DNA from: Paenibacillus sp. RUD330
GTDB lineage: Bacteria; Bacillota; Bacilli; Paenibacillales; Paenibacillaceae
Assembly: GCF_002243345.2 (NCBI RefSeq)
Contig: NZ_CP022655.2
Location: forward strand, 2,854,501-2,918,500
Reading direction: 5' to 3'
DNA: 64,000 nucleotides
Part shown: positions 35,061 to 43,392 of the stretch, one piece after another
Layout of the letters: every line of letters starts with the position of its first letter
How positions within the stretch are numbered: the first letter of the stretch is position 1
Translations under genes and position numbers: made by a program
The notes under the pieces: generated by a model
Seen by the model: the letters and a program-made list of their open reading frames with translations, nothing else
What the model was told of the DNA's origin: nothing
Databases searched by the model: none

Positions 35061-35208
35061 AACCTTCGGGGCAGGGTGCAATTCCCTACCGGCGGTGACG
35101 GCGCGAACGCGCGCCGAAGCCCGCGACTCCCGGAACTGCGAATGCGGATCCGGGACTGACTTGGTGAGAATCCAAGGCCGACGGTGACAGTCCGGATGAG
35201 AGAAGGTT
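35061..35208 (+). ncRNA. FMN riboswitch (RFN element)
   Basis: AACCTTC at 35061 pairs with GAAGGTT at 35202 as P1. Between them are the conserved RFN segments GGGGCAGGGTG, ATTCCCTACCGGCGGT, AGCCCGCGA, a variable hairpin, TTGGTGAGAATCCAAGGCCGA and CAGTCCGGATGAGAGAAGG. This is an almost complete match to the RFN consensus, so it should bind FMN and lower expression of the gene behind it when flavin is plentiful. Confidence 0.95.
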
Positions 35209-35253
35209 TAATGCGCTTCGTGCCACGATCATGGCGAGGCGTATTATTTCGTG

Positions 35254-35280
35254 CCCCCGCCATTTGTCTTCTGGCGGGGG
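35254..35280 (+). terminator. Expression-platform hairpin of the FMN riboswitch
   Basis: CCCCCGCCA and TGGCGGGGG form a perfect 9-bp stem with a 9-nt loop, 46 nt after the aptamer and 54 nt before the chosen start. The following T-run is short (TTAT), so whether it terminates transcription or merely folds the leader is open. Confidence 0.6.
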
Positions 35281-35333
35281 TTATGAGCTTCTACGAGGTT
35301 CAATTCAAAAACCCGCCACTGGAGGTTGTTGAA

Positions 35334-36314
35334 TTGAAAGACACAGCTACGCTCGACCGTCCGCTCAGCGCGGACAAAGGCCTGTTCACCCGCAGCCGCG
35401 GCATTTGGTACGTCGTTCTCGGCGCGACGCTCTGGGGAGTCGATCCCCTCTTCCGCATCCTGCTCCTGAAAACCTTCACGTCTCCGCAGATCGTTTTCCT
35501 GGAGCATCTTCTGCTGTCTCTCTATGCCGTACCGGTCCTTATCCATTATCGTCATCAGCTCACCGGCAAGCTCACTCTCGGCGTCGTCGGAGCCCTGTTC
35601 TTCGTCTCCTGGGGCGGCTCCGCCATCGCGACGGTGCTGTTCACCTCCGCGTTCACGATGGGCAACTTCAACGCCGTCCTGCTGCTGCAGAAGCTGCAGC
35701 CGCTGCTGGCCATCATTCTCGCCCGCTTCATGCTCAAGGAATCCTTCCCGGCCCGCTTTTCCTGGTATCTGCTCGTCGCGCTCGCCGGAACGTACCTGCT
35801 TACATTCGGCTTCCATGCTCCGCAGCTCGGCCTGCATGATCTCGGCTCCCAGGCAGCCCTGTATTCCATCGGCGCCGCTTTCCTATGGGGCGGATCGACC
35901 GTCATGGGCAAATACCTGCTGCAGAAGAAGCTCGGCTTCCATATCGTCACTTCGCTCCGCTTCCTGCTCGCCATCCCGCTGCTCGGCGTTCTGCTGCTGG
36001 CCGCCGGAGATGCCTGGAAGCCGCTCGGCAGCTCGGGCACGGCTGCGATCCTCATTGTCAACCTGCTCTTCCAGGCTTTCATTCCCGGGCTGCTGAGCAT
36101 GCTGCTATATTATAAAGGGCTCTCTTCGACCAAGGCTTCCATCGCCACGCTGGCCGAGCTCGCCTTCCCTGCCGTCGGCGTCCTCATCAACTGGATCGCT
36201 TTCGGATCCGTGCTCAAGGTCCATGAGCTGATCGGCTTCCTGCTCATCTGGGGCGTGCTCGTCATGCTCAGCCGCAGCACGGCCAGAGCCGCCGCAGAGC
36301 AGCCCGCCGCCTAA
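35334..36314 (+). CDS. EamA (DMT) transporter under FMN riboswitch, probable riboflavin transporter
   Basis: A 326-residue membrane protein with ten segments in two EamA halves (IWYVVLGATLWGVDPLFRILL; LYSIGAAFLWGGSTVMGKYLL). The FMN riboswitch upstream is the main clue to role: RFN elements precede riboflavin synthesis or uptake genes, and RibN, an established riboflavin importer, is also a DMT protein. I therefore infer flavin uptake; no specificity residues were recognised. The start is TTG 35334, with GGAGG 8 nt upstream; the in-frame ATG at 35283 lies at the foot of the leader hairpin. Its TAA overlaps the convergent gene's stop. Confidence 0.8.
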   Translation: MKDTATLDRPLSADKGLFTRSRGIWYVVLGATLWGVDPLFRILLLKTFTSPQIVFLEHLLLSLYAVPVLIHYRHQLTGKLTLGVVGALFFVSWGGSAIATVLFTSAFTMGNFNAVLLLQKLQPLLAIILARFMLKESFPARFSWYLLVALAGTYLLTFGFHAPQLGLHDLGSQAALYSIGAAFLWGGSTVMGKYLLQKKLGFHIVTSLRFLLAIPLLGVLLLAAGDAWKPLGSSGTAAILIVNLLFQAFIPGLLSMLLYYKGLSSTKASIATLAELAFPAVGVLINWIAFGSVLKVHELIGFLLIWGVLVMLSRSTARAAAEQPAA

Positions 36315-36688
36315 TGTCCGGCTTCGCCGCCGGACTGCTCTCCATCCGCATCATGCCGATGCCGCTCACCATCGATTGCCTCTCCGTCCGCATCATGCCG
36401 ATGCCGCTCGAGATCGATCGCTCCGCGCAAGCCTTCTTCGATGCCTTCCGCGGCCAGCAATGCCCTTTGAAGCTCGCCGGCATCTCCCGGCAGCGACACG
36501 GAGCCAGCCGCGTTGACGACACGATGCCAGGGCAGCCCGTACTTCTCCCCCATGGAATGGAGGATGCGGACGACCTGGCGGGCGGCGCGCGGGCTTCCGG
36601 CCGCTGCCGCGACCGAGCCGTAGGTCATGACCTTGCCTTCCGGGATGGCGCCGACGACCCGGATCACTTTCTCCGTAAAAGGCTGCAT
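36311..36688 (-). CDS. Alkyltransferase-like (ATL) protein, MGMT family
   Basis: A 125-residue protein with the DNA-binding domain of O6-alkylguanine-DNA alkyltransferase (VMTYGSVAAAAGSPRAARQV, with the helix and arginine finger). The active-site PCHRV is PWHRV, with Trp54 in place of the nucleophilic Cys. This is the mark of ATL proteins, which bind O6-alkylguanine without repairing it and recruit nucleotide excision repair. The C-terminal 38 residues are an added His/Asp/Glu-rich tail built of two near-identical units (GERHRHDADGE), encoded by a 42-bp tandem duplication. GGGGGAGAG precedes the ATG. Confidence 0.9.
   Translation of the reverse strand: MQPFTEKVIRVVGAIPEGKVMTYGSVAAAAGSPRAARQVVRILHSMGEKYGLPWHRVVNAAGSVSLPGDAGELQRALLAAEGIEEGLRGAIDLERHRHDADGEAIDGERHRHDADGEQSGGEAGH
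36345..36409. repeat. 42-bp tandem duplication in the 3' end of the ATL gene
   Basis: A 23-bp stretch beginning TCCGCATCATGCC recurs exactly at 36345-36367 and 36387-36409, followed each time by an ATCGAT-containing spacer. It encodes the repeated tail of the ATL protein. Confidence 0.9.
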
Positions 36689-36712
36689 ATTCTCTCCCCC
36701 ATAAGTAGAGCT

Positions 36713-36744
36713 AGAGCCCGCGCTGACCAGCAGCCGCGGGCTCT
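36713..36744. terminator. Hairpin between the DUF6509-like and ATL genes
   Basis: AGAGCCCGCG and CGCGGGCTCT form a perfect 10-bp stem around 12 nt. No T-run follows on either strand, so termination is uncertain. Confidence 0.4.
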
Positions 36745-36751
36745 TGCCTGT

Positions 36752-37051
36752 TTATCCGTTTGCTTCGGAATCGGCGATATGTGCCATGCAGAACGTCTCC
36801 AGTTCGGCGAGCTCTTCATCCTCAAGGCCGAAGTCCAGCAGCCGGTCGCTGCCCCGCTCACGGATTTCATGGCGGATGATGGAGCCTCCCGCTCCTTCCT
36901 GCTTGTACACCGCGCGCACGTACAGGCCGCTCGGCGAGTACAGCTCGTCCTCTTCGTCGACCTCGATCTGAAGCAGGTATTCATACCGCTGTCCGTCCAG
37001 AATGCCGAACGGATCCTTGATTTTCTCCACGCTGAATTCCGTAATTTCCAT
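36752..37051 (-). CDS. Small acidic conserved protein (DUF6509-like)
   Basis: A 99-residue acidic cytoplasmic protein starting MEITEFSVEKIKDPFGILDG, with VDEEDELYSPSGLYVRAVYK and an acidic helix LEDEELAELETFC. I recall this pattern as a conserved Bacilli family (DUF6509) without assigned function, but could not check it. AGGAGGAG lies just before the ATG at 37051, inside the last codons of the helicase gene 2 bp away, so the two are translationally linked. Confidence 0.75.
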   Translation of the reverse strand: MEITEFSVEKIKDPFGILDGQRYEYLLQIEVDEEDELYSPSGLYVRAVYKQEGAGGSIIRHEIRERGSDRLLDFGLEDEELAELETFCMAHIADSEANG

Positions 37052-37052
37052 G

Positions 37053-38975
37053 TCAATTCTCCTCCTGTAACGTTCCTTCGGGCAATACCGACACGACGGC
37101 TTCCCGAACTTGACGGTCAAGCAGCTGCGAGGACAGGATGACGACTTCCCCGCTGTCGCCGCGCGACCGGATCAGCCTCCCGATCCCTTGCCGCAGCCTC
37201 AGCTGCATGAACGGAACCTCGATTTCCTCGAAGGCGCTCTCCGCCGCTTGGCGCCGGGCGTTGAAGACCGGATCACGCGGCGGCCAAGGCAGATCCCAGA
37301 CGACGACAAGCGACAGCGACGGACCCGGCACATCGAGTCCTTCCCATAGGGTATGGGCGCACAGGACGCTTTCCTCGTCTTGCTGGAAAGCCGTGATCAG
37401 GCTGCTTATTTCCGCCGTGCCTTCGAAGTGCAGGCGGTAATCCATCATCTCCGGCGCTCCGGCGGCCCAGTCCCGGAACGACTCCAGCTGCTTGCGGGAC
37501 GGGAAGAGAAGGAGCGCCCTTCCTCCGCTGTGGCGGAGCGCATCGACCGTGCGCCGCCTCTTGTCCTCCGCTGCCGCGGCAGGATCGAGATGGATCTCCA
37601 TCTGGGAAGCATAATCGTACGGAGACGGAGTGCTGAAGCTCAAGTAATCCTCGATTCCGAGCGTATCGGCCGCATAATGGAAGGAGCCACCCGCCGACAG
37701 CGTAGCCGAGGAGAAGATGATCGGCATCGATTTGGCGAATACCCGCTCCCGAAGCACTTCCTTGACCAGCCTCGGCATCATGACCAGCGTCAAGCCGTCC
37801 GGATCCGGCAGCAGCCAGGTGATGAGCCCTTCCGGCTTCTCGAACAGCGCCAGAGCCGTGCCGATCATATCGAGATGCTCTTCCACGATCGTCAGGTGAT
37901 AGCCGTCCAGGGTGAACAAGCCGCTCTCGAATACGAGCTGCTCCTCGATCTCCTCCAGCAAGGAGCGGAATGCGCGGATTTCCCGGAGCAAGCCCGGCGT
38001 CAGCTCGAACTCCAGACGTTCGGAGCCTTCGACGGGAGAGCTGGCCTGCTGCAGGCGACGGAACAGCTCCTCGCTGCGGGTGATGGCGTCCTCGATCGCA
38101 TATGCCAGCTTTTCGCGGATGTCGTTCTGCAGCAGACGGCTGATGATGGATTCAAATACCGAGTGCTGGAGCTTGTAGGTCAATGCGTTCTGAGCCGCCG
38201 TCTCCAGCAGATGGCCTTCATCGAATACGACCGAGCTGTGCTCGGGCAGCAGCGGCAGCTGGCCTTCCCGCTTGCGCGCTTCGGCCGTCCACACATGCTC
38301 CATGTAGAAATCATGGGAGCAGATGATAAGATCGGGCGACTTCCGGTAATGGTCGCGCGACAGCGTCATGCCGCAGCGATGGCGCTGCGGGCAGACGAAG
38401 CAGTCCTGGAACACGTCCCAGCCGATCTTCGACCAGCGGGCGTCGTCGAGCCCGGCATAGTCCTTGCGGCTGCCGTACGGGTGGAAGGCCTGCAGCGTGT
38501 CGGGCTTGCGCACGAATTCGGGAAGCGACTCGTAAATCGCCTCGTAGCCTTCGTCGCCCCGTACGTCGTCGAGCTTGTTCAGGCACAAATACTGGCTTTG
38601 CGACTTCGCCATCCGGGCGTCCACCTGCAGGTCCAGGTAAGCCGCCAGCTTGGCGATGTCTCCCTCCGCCTTCGTCAGCTGCTCGATCAGCGATTCGTCG
38701 GCGCAAGCGATGACAGCGGGCCTGCGGGTATACCTCGCATATGCGACGGCATAGAGCAGGTAGACGAGTGTTTTACCCGTGCCGACGCCGGCCTCGGCGA
38801 ACAGCGTTTTCTTTTCCTTATAGGCCCTTTCCAGCTGGAAAGCCATGTAAATCTGCTCATCGCGGACTTCAAAGCCGGCTTCAGGCAGAATATCGTAGAA
38901 AACATCCGAGATCCAGTCGCTGGCTTGCTCGATGAAGGGACGGGTCGGATCAAATTCAAAAGGATATGGGGTCAA
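37053..38975 (-). CDS. DinG/XPD-family ATP-dependent DNA helicase
   Basis: A 640-residue superfamily 2 helicase. Walker A is AEAGVGTGKT, the DEAH-type box is VFDEGH, and motif VI is RQGIGRLIRSRGD. Four cysteines after motif Ia (one in YLCLNK, then DCFVC and RHRC) fit the 4Fe-4S cluster of XPD/DinG-type enzymes, and the length matches YoaA rather than the exonuclease-fused DinG. It probably unwinds 5'-to-3' on damaged or R-loop DNA. The start is TTG 38975 with GCGGAGG about 12 nt upstream; no ATG is better placed. Confidence 0.88.
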   Translation of the reverse strand: MTPYPFEFDPTRPFIEQASDWISDVFYDILPEAGFEVRDEQIYMAFQLERAYKEKKTLFAEAGVGTGKTLVYLLYAVAYARYTRRPAVIACADESLIEQLTKAEGDIAKLAAYLDLQVDARMAKSQSQYLCLNKLDDVRGDEGYEAIYESLPEFVRKPDTLQAFHPYGSRKDYAGLDDARWSKIGWDVFQDCFVCPQRHRCGMTLSRDHYRKSPDLIICSHDFYMEHVWTAEARKREGQLPLLPEHSSVVFDEGHLLETAAQNALTYKLQHSVFESIISRLLQNDIREKLAYAIEDAITRSEELFRRLQQASSPVEGSERLEFELTPGLLREIRAFRSLLEEIEEQLVFESGLFTLDGYHLTIVEEHLDMIGTALALFEKPEGLITWLLPDPDGLTLVMMPRLVKEVLRERVFAKSMPIIFSSATLSAGGSFHYAADTLGIEDYLSFSTPSPYDYASQMEIHLDPAAAAEDKRRRTVDALRHSGGRALLLFPSRKQLESFRDWAAGAPEMMDYRLHFEGTAEISSLITAFQQDEESVLCAHTLWEGLDVPGPSLSLVVVWDLPWPPRDPVFNARRQAAESAFEEIEVPFMQLRLRQGIGRLIRSRGDSGEVVILSSQLLDRQVREAVVSVLPEGTLQEEN

Positions 38976-39030
38976 ATGCGCTGCAGCCTCCGCTTGGTTC
39001 TAGATTTCTGCGGGGCAGCGTCATGCCCCG

Positions 39031-40152
39031 TCATGGACTCATGTATCTTCCGCCGCTGATGCCGAGATCGGCCAGCTTGCCGGAATCGGCTTGCAGCAAA
39101 AAGGAATTGCTGCCCTCGGCGGCATTCCATTCCATGCCCAGAACCATGCCTTCGCCGGTACGCGCGACAAAGCGCAAGGAAAAGGATTCCGGGCTCATGC
39201 TGCCGCCGTCATCCACGGTCCACGTAGAATTTTCATCATAATCCGCCGGGAAGTCCTTGTAAAGGGGTTTCGATTCCTCCGGTACGAGAACAAGGCTCGC
39301 CAGCATGCTTTTTTGATCCCGCGCGAACTGGATCAGCAGCAGATCCATCGCATTTCCGTTTCTGCCGATCCGGCCGATCGTCCAGGCCTGGTCGACCTTC
39401 CGTTTCTTTTGCTGGGCAATGGCCTTCAGCAGAGCGGCGTCCGGCTTGGCATCCTTCTTATCCTCGACCGGGATAAAGGCTTCCGGCGCGGCTCGGCCGC
39501 GAAGCATATAATAGGTAGCGTTCGGCTGGGCAGTCCCTTGTTCAACCTGGAACACGTATCCCTTCATATGGACAAAGTTGGATGCCGTCTGCCTCCCGTT
39601 ATCCTTCTCGTCTCCTTGCTCCACTCCCGCGTAAGACACCGGCAGCGTCTTGCCGCCTGCTCCCGCAGCGGTCTTGATCGAAGACAGGACATCCGGATCG
39701 ATCTCTCCCCGGATATCCGGCACGATCATCAGCTTCGTTCCCGTCTCGTCGGCAAAGCTGAAGTAGGGGGACAAGGATTTTTCCCCAAGAGCAGGAGCCG
39801 CTGACGCGGAGCTCCCGGAATCAGGCGGCGGCGAAGCGGACGGCTTTCCGGATGCAGCCGGTTTCGGCGCGCTCGCTGACGGTGACGGCGATTCTGCCGC
39901 ATTCGGCGCGCTCGCTGACGGTGACGGCGATTCTGCCGCATTCGGCGCGCTCGCTGACGGTGATGGCGATTCTGGCGCTTCCTGTCCGTCTCTGCTCGGA
40001 CCAGGCGAGGAGGATGGAGCGATTGAAGCTGCATCCATGCCGGTGCTGCCTCCTGGCGTTCCGCCCTTGTTGTCTCCTCCGCTGCAGGCGGAGAGCGACG
40101 CCGCGAGCAAGACCGCTGCCGCGCACAATGCAGCCTTGCGGATTCCTGTCAT
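39031..40152 (-). CDS. Repeat-bearing lipoprotein of unknown function
   Basis: A 373-residue lipoprotein. The signal ends in the lipobox LSAC. Residues about 50-125 are a Pro/Ser/Ala spacer containing 13-residue units (ESPSPSASAPNAA, 2.8 copies). The C-terminal 240 residues form an unrecognised globular domain (FADETGTKLMIVPDIRGEID; WTIGRIGRNGNAMDLLLIQFARDQ). The spacer would hold the domain away from the membrane across the wall. AAAGGAG precedes the ATG at 40152 and lies within the last codons of the upstream oxidoreductase gene, 3 bp away, so the two are cotranscribed. Confidence 0.75.
   Translation of the reverse strand: MTGIRKAALCAAAVLLAASLSACSGGDNKGGTPGGSTGMDAASIAPSSSPGPSRDGQEAPESPSPSASAPNAAESPSPSASAPNAAESPSPSASAPKPAASGKPSASPPPDSGSSASAAPALGEKSLSPYFSFADETGTKLMIVPDIRGEIDPDVLSSIKTAAGAGGKTLPVSYAGVEQGDEKDNGRQTASNFVHMKGYVFQVEQGTAQPNATYYMLRGRAAPEAFIPVEDKKDAKPDAALLKAIAQQKKRKVDQAWTIGRIGRNGNAMDLLLIQFARDQKSMLASLVLVPEESKPLYKDFPADYDENSTWTVDDGGSMSPESFSLRFVARTGEGMVLGMEWNAAEGSNSFLLQADSGKLADLGISGGRYMSP
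39866..39975. repeat. 39-bp in-frame tandem repeat, 2.8 copies
   Basis: Units start at 39866, 39905 and 39944 (each GGCGCGCTCGCTGACGG...). The first two are identical; the third has one substitution before it diverges. They encode the Ser/Pro spacer of the lipoprotein at 39031. Confidence 0.95.
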
Positions 40153-40155
40153 TTG

Positions 40156-40833
40156 TCAGTCTCCTTTCCGTGTCGAGCCGATGGCGGCAATCTGCTGCGA
40201 CTCCAGCACCGTCACTCCTGCGGGAGCGCTCTTCGCCGCCTCCAGCATCGCTGACGCTACCGTCGCCGCATGAACGGGCCGGTAGCGGGCCAGCTTGCCG
40301 ACCATCAGCACCGACAGCGGCAGCGCCAGAGCCGCTGCCCATTTCTCGCCCGGCCTCCGCTCCTGGCGCTCCCCGAGCAGCTGGGAAGGCCTGAGCAGGA
40401 TCAGACGCCGCAGACTCAGCTTCTCCAGCTGCCGCTCCAGCTCTCCCTTGACCCGGAGATAGAAATACCGGGAGCCCGGCGAAGCGCCGATCGACGATAC
40501 GATGACAAGCGCGCCGGCTGCCTGCGAAGCCGCCGCTTCGGCAAGCCGCAGCGGGAGCTCGTAATCCACCCGTCGAAACGCCTCCTGCGTACCCGCTTTC
40601 TTGATCGTCGTGCCCGTGGCGATGAACAGGTCGTAGCCTGCCGGGATGCCTTCCAGACATTGCTCCGGCTGGCCGGATTCCATCGTCCTCTCCTCCAGCC
40701 TTGGATCCGACAGGCCCGTTGGACGGCGTCCGATCGCAACGACGTTGGCGTAGCTGCCTTCGGCAAGCAGCAGCTTGAGCAGCTCGCGGCCGACAAGGCC
40801 GGTTCCTCCTGCAACAACCGCAGTTTCTCCCAT
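40156..40833 (-). CDS. NAD(P)H-binding oxidoreductase (HTATIP2/YbjT-like)
   Basis: A 225-residue atypical short-chain dehydrogenase. TAVVAGGTGLVGRELLKLLL is the nucleotide-binding motif, followed by YDLFIATGTTIKKAGTQEAFRRVDYELP, LVIVSSIGASPGSRYFYLRVKGELER (with the YxxxK active-site spacing) and LRPSQLLGERQE. This matches the bacterial relatives of HTATIP2. Substrate unknown. The ATG at 40833 has AAAGGAG at 8-9 nt. The 380 bp upstream hold no gene I can support. Confidence 0.85.
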   Translation of the reverse strand: MGETAVVAGGTGLVGRELLKLLLAEGSYANVVAIGRRPTGLSDPRLEERTMESGQPEQCLEGIPAGYDLFIATGTTIKKAGTQEAFRRVDYELPLRLAEAAASQAAGALVIVSSIGASPGSRYFYLRVKGELERQLEKLSLRRLILLRPSQLLGERQERRPGEKWAAALALPLSVLMVGKLARYRPVHAATVASAMLEAAKSAPAGVTVLESQQIAAIGSTRKGD

Positions 40834-41161
40834 AGTGCGATCTCCTTTCCGCCTCATGATATCCATTTATTTCATTTCGCCGCTCGGAAAGCAATTTGAC
40901 CCTCTACTTGGAAACAGACGTGCAGAAGAAGCAAAAGGGTTCGGATGCAGCCTATCCGAGCAGTAAACGGCATGAAAAATAAGGTGAACGGGTTTTCTGC
41001 TCAGATGGCTGCTTCAACCGCAGAAGCTCCGGGTTGGACGGATTTACCTGCCTATTCCGCTGCTCCGACCGCCCGCTTATTTAGCTGCTCCCGCCGCCGA
41101 GACTTCATTCCGGACAGGCTCGGCAGCTACTCGGCTGCCTGCAATAAGCTCAAGCAAACGC

Positions 41162-41190
41162 AAAAACCGCTTCTGCGGCGGCAGAAGCGG
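41162..41190 (-). terminator. Rho-independent terminator of the fad operon
   Basis: CCGCTTCTG and CAGAAGCGG around 6 nt, followed on the minus strand by five T residues, 25 bp past the thioesterase stop. The remainder of 40834-41214 shows no supportable gene. Confidence 0.85.
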
Positions 41191-41214
41191 TGAAATCCAA
41201 GCGAAGCGGACAGC

Positions 41215-41649
41215 CTACTTCCCGAGCACGCGGAAGGTTCCGGTGCCGAAGGCGCATAAATCCCCTTGCTCCGTACGAGCGTATGCCTGCGTGCTGATCA
41301 TCTTGCGGGATTGATGGACGATCTCCGCCGAGACGACCAGCCGCCCTTCCCTGATCGGCGAGACATAATTAAGGTTCAGGTTCGTCGTCACGACAGCCGT
41401 CTCCGGATGGGCAGCCATCGCGACCATCCCCATCGCGGAATCGATCAGCGTCGCATATACCCCGCCATGCAGAATGCCGATCAGGTTCATATGATGCGGC
41501 TGGACATCGAGGCAGACGACGCATTTGCCGTTTTCCAGCTGCTGCATCTCGGCGCCGAGAAAGCCCCAGAACGATTCTTTCGCCGCTTCCTCCCAGATCG
41601 CCATTTGTTTGGCCAGGATCGATGAATCCGCTTCCAACTTGTTGTCCAT
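41215..41649 (-). CDS. PaaI-family hotdog thioesterase
   Basis: A 144-residue hotdog-fold protein. The conserved helix motif is NLIGILHGGVYATLIDSAMG, with the Asp that polarises the water; the beta strands VVTTNLNLNYVSP and RLVVSAEIVHQSRKMISTQAY follow. It is expected to hydrolyse acyl-CoA thioesters. Its place as the last gene of the fadN-fadA-fadE-ligase operon suggests release of CoA from stalled beta-oxidation intermediates. The ATG at 41649 has AAGGGAG upstream; about 56 earlier in-frame codons overlap the ligase gene and are ignored. Confidence 0.88.
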   Translation of the reverse strand: MDNKLEADSSILAKQMAIWEEAAKESFWGFLGAEMQQLENGKCVVCLDVQPHHMNLIGILHGGVYATLIDSAMGMVAMAAHPETAVVTTNLNLNYVSPIREGRLVVSAEIVHQSRKMISTQAYARTEQGDLCAFGTGTFRVLGK

Positions 41650-41675
41650 CCGGCATTCTCCCTTCAGACGGCGCT

Positions 41676-43367
41676 TCAATCCTTTGCCGTTTTCTCCTTC
41701 TCCTGCTCTTCCTCGATCAGCTTGCGCCGAAGCACCTTGCCTACGAGCGTCTTGGGCAGCGCCGCGCGGAATTCGTACACCTTGGGCACTTTGTAGGCGG
41801 CAAGCCTTTCCTTGCAAAACGCCTTCAACGCCTGAGCATCCTCCTGCGCGCCGCTCCTGAGCACGATATAAGCCTTCACCGTCTCTCCCCGGTAAGGGTC
41901 GTTGATGCCGGCGACGATCGCCTCCTCGACGTCGGGATGCTCGAACAGCACTTCCTCCACCTCCCGGGGATAGATATTATACCCTCCCGCGATGATGAGA
42001 TCCTTGCGCCGGTCCAAGATGAAGAAATAGCCGTCCGCATCCATCCGGCCGAGATCGCCCGTATAGAGCCAGCCGTTCTTGATCGTGCCCGCCGTATCCT
42101 CGGGACGGTTCCAATAACCGGACATCACCTGCGGCCCGCGGACGATCAGCTCTCCGATCTCGCCCGCCCCGACGTCCTCCCCGGTATCGGGGTGGACGAT
42201 CCTCGCTTCCGTGTCGGGGAAAGGAATGCCGATGGAGCCCGGCTTGCGCTTCTCCCAGATGTTGTTCGCATGGGTGACCGGCGACGCCTCCGTAAGGCCG
42301 TACCCTTCGATCAGCTTGCCTCCCGTGAGCTGCTCGAATCTCTCCTGCACCTCGAGCGGCAGCGACGCTGCTCCGCTGATGCAGGCTTTAATCGAAGAAA
42401 GATCATATTTTTTGATATCGGGATAATTGATGACGGCAATGTACATCGTCGGCGCACCTGGAAAGACAGTCGCTTTGTTTCTGGCGATCGCCCGGAGCAC
42501 CTGCTTGATCTCGAACCTCGGGAGCAGGTCAAGCGTCGAGCCGTTCAGGATGCCCTGGTTGAGCAGCACGGTCATGCCGAAGACGTGGAAAAAGGGCAGC
42601 GCGGCGAGATAGCGCTCCTCCGGGCCTCCGGCCCGATAGTTCCACAGCTTGGACTGGATCGTATTGGCGATCAGATTGCGATGGGTCAGCATGACGCCCT
42701 TGGCGAAGCCGGTCGTGCCGCCCGTGTACTGGATCAGTGCCAAATCGTTGCGGGCGTCGATCGGCACTGCGGCCGGCATGGGCTCCGACTGCTTCAGCAG
42801 CTTGCGGAACGAGATCAGCTCCTCGCCGTCATAGTCGATGGAAGGAATCGGCGCGCCGTCCTTTTTGGCCTTGATCGGGTAGAGCAGATTCTTCGGAAAG
42901 GACAGATAATCCGCCACGGAAGTGACGATGATCCGCTCCATCGGCTGTTTGGCCATCGATTGCTTCACGCGGCCGACGAGCTGGTTCAGGGTGACGATGA
43001 TTTTCGCCCCGCTGTCCGTCAGCTGATGCTCCAGCTCCCGAGGCATATACAGCGGATTCGTCATGACGACGATGCCTCCTGCGAGCAGGACGCCATAATA
43101 GGCGATGACGGCCTGAGGGCAGTTGGGAAGCATGACCGCGACCCGGTCTCCCTTGCGGAGACCGAGCCCGTTCATGGCAGCTGCGAAGCGGTACGTTTGA
43201 TTCAATAAACTATCGTAGGAGATGCGGGCACCCATGAATTCCAGCGCGGTGCGCTTAGGATGCCTGCGGGCGGTCTGGACCAGGAATTCCGCCAGGTTCT
43301 GGTCCGGGTAGTCGTAGGTCGGCGGTACTTCGGCGGGATAATGGCTGAGCCATGGCCGGTTTGACAT
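41676..43367 (-). CDS. Long-chain fatty acid-CoA ligase
   Basis: A 563-residue ANL-superfamily enzyme that activates fatty acids to acyl-CoA via acyl-AMP. The P-loop is YTGGTTGFAKGVMLTH, A5 is GYGLTEASPVTH, A7/A8 are YTGDLGRMDADGYFFILDRRKDLI, and the lysine of the C-terminal subdomain is in PKTLVGKVLRRKL. Length and context match LcfA/LcfB (FadD). It is fourth in the fad operon, 25 bp after fadE, and would supply the substrate of the pathway. The ATG at 43367 begins MSNRPW. Confidence 0.92.
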   Translation of the reverse strand: MSNRPWLSHYPAEVPPTYDYPDQNLAEFLVQTARRHPKRTALEFMGARISYDSLLNQTYRFAAAMNGLGLRKGDRVAVMLPNCPQAVIAYYGVLLAGGIVVMTNPLYMPRELEHQLTDSGAKIIVTLNQLVGRVKQSMAKQPMERIIVTSVADYLSFPKNLLYPIKAKKDGAPIPSIDYDGEELISFRKLLKQSEPMPAAVPIDARNDLALIQYTGGTTGFAKGVMLTHRNLIANTIQSKLWNYRAGGPEERYLAALPFFHVFGMTVLLNQGILNGSTLDLLPRFEIKQVLRAIARNKATVFPGAPTMYIAVINYPDIKKYDLSSIKACISGAASLPLEVQERFEQLTGGKLIEGYGLTEASPVTHANNIWEKRKPGSIGIPFPDTEARIVHPDTGEDVGAGEIGELIVRGPQVMSGYWNRPEDTAGTIKNGWLYTGDLGRMDADGYFFILDRRKDLIIAGGYNIYPREVEEVLFEHPDVEEAIVAGINDPYRGETVKAYIVLRSGAQEDAQALKAFCKERLAAYKVPKVYEFRAALPKTLVGKVLRRKLIEEEQEKEKTAKD

Positions 43368-43392
43368 GCCGTTCACCCCATTTCCTGCCCGA

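Noticed and set aside
39866-39975. Regular 39-bp repeats considered as a CRISPR-like array
   Set aside because: The units are contiguous without spacers and keep frame within a lipoprotein gene.
40834-41161. Possible small gene in the gap upstream of the oxidoreductase
   Set aside because: The open frames have no ribosome binding site, recognisable motif or codon pattern like their neighbours.
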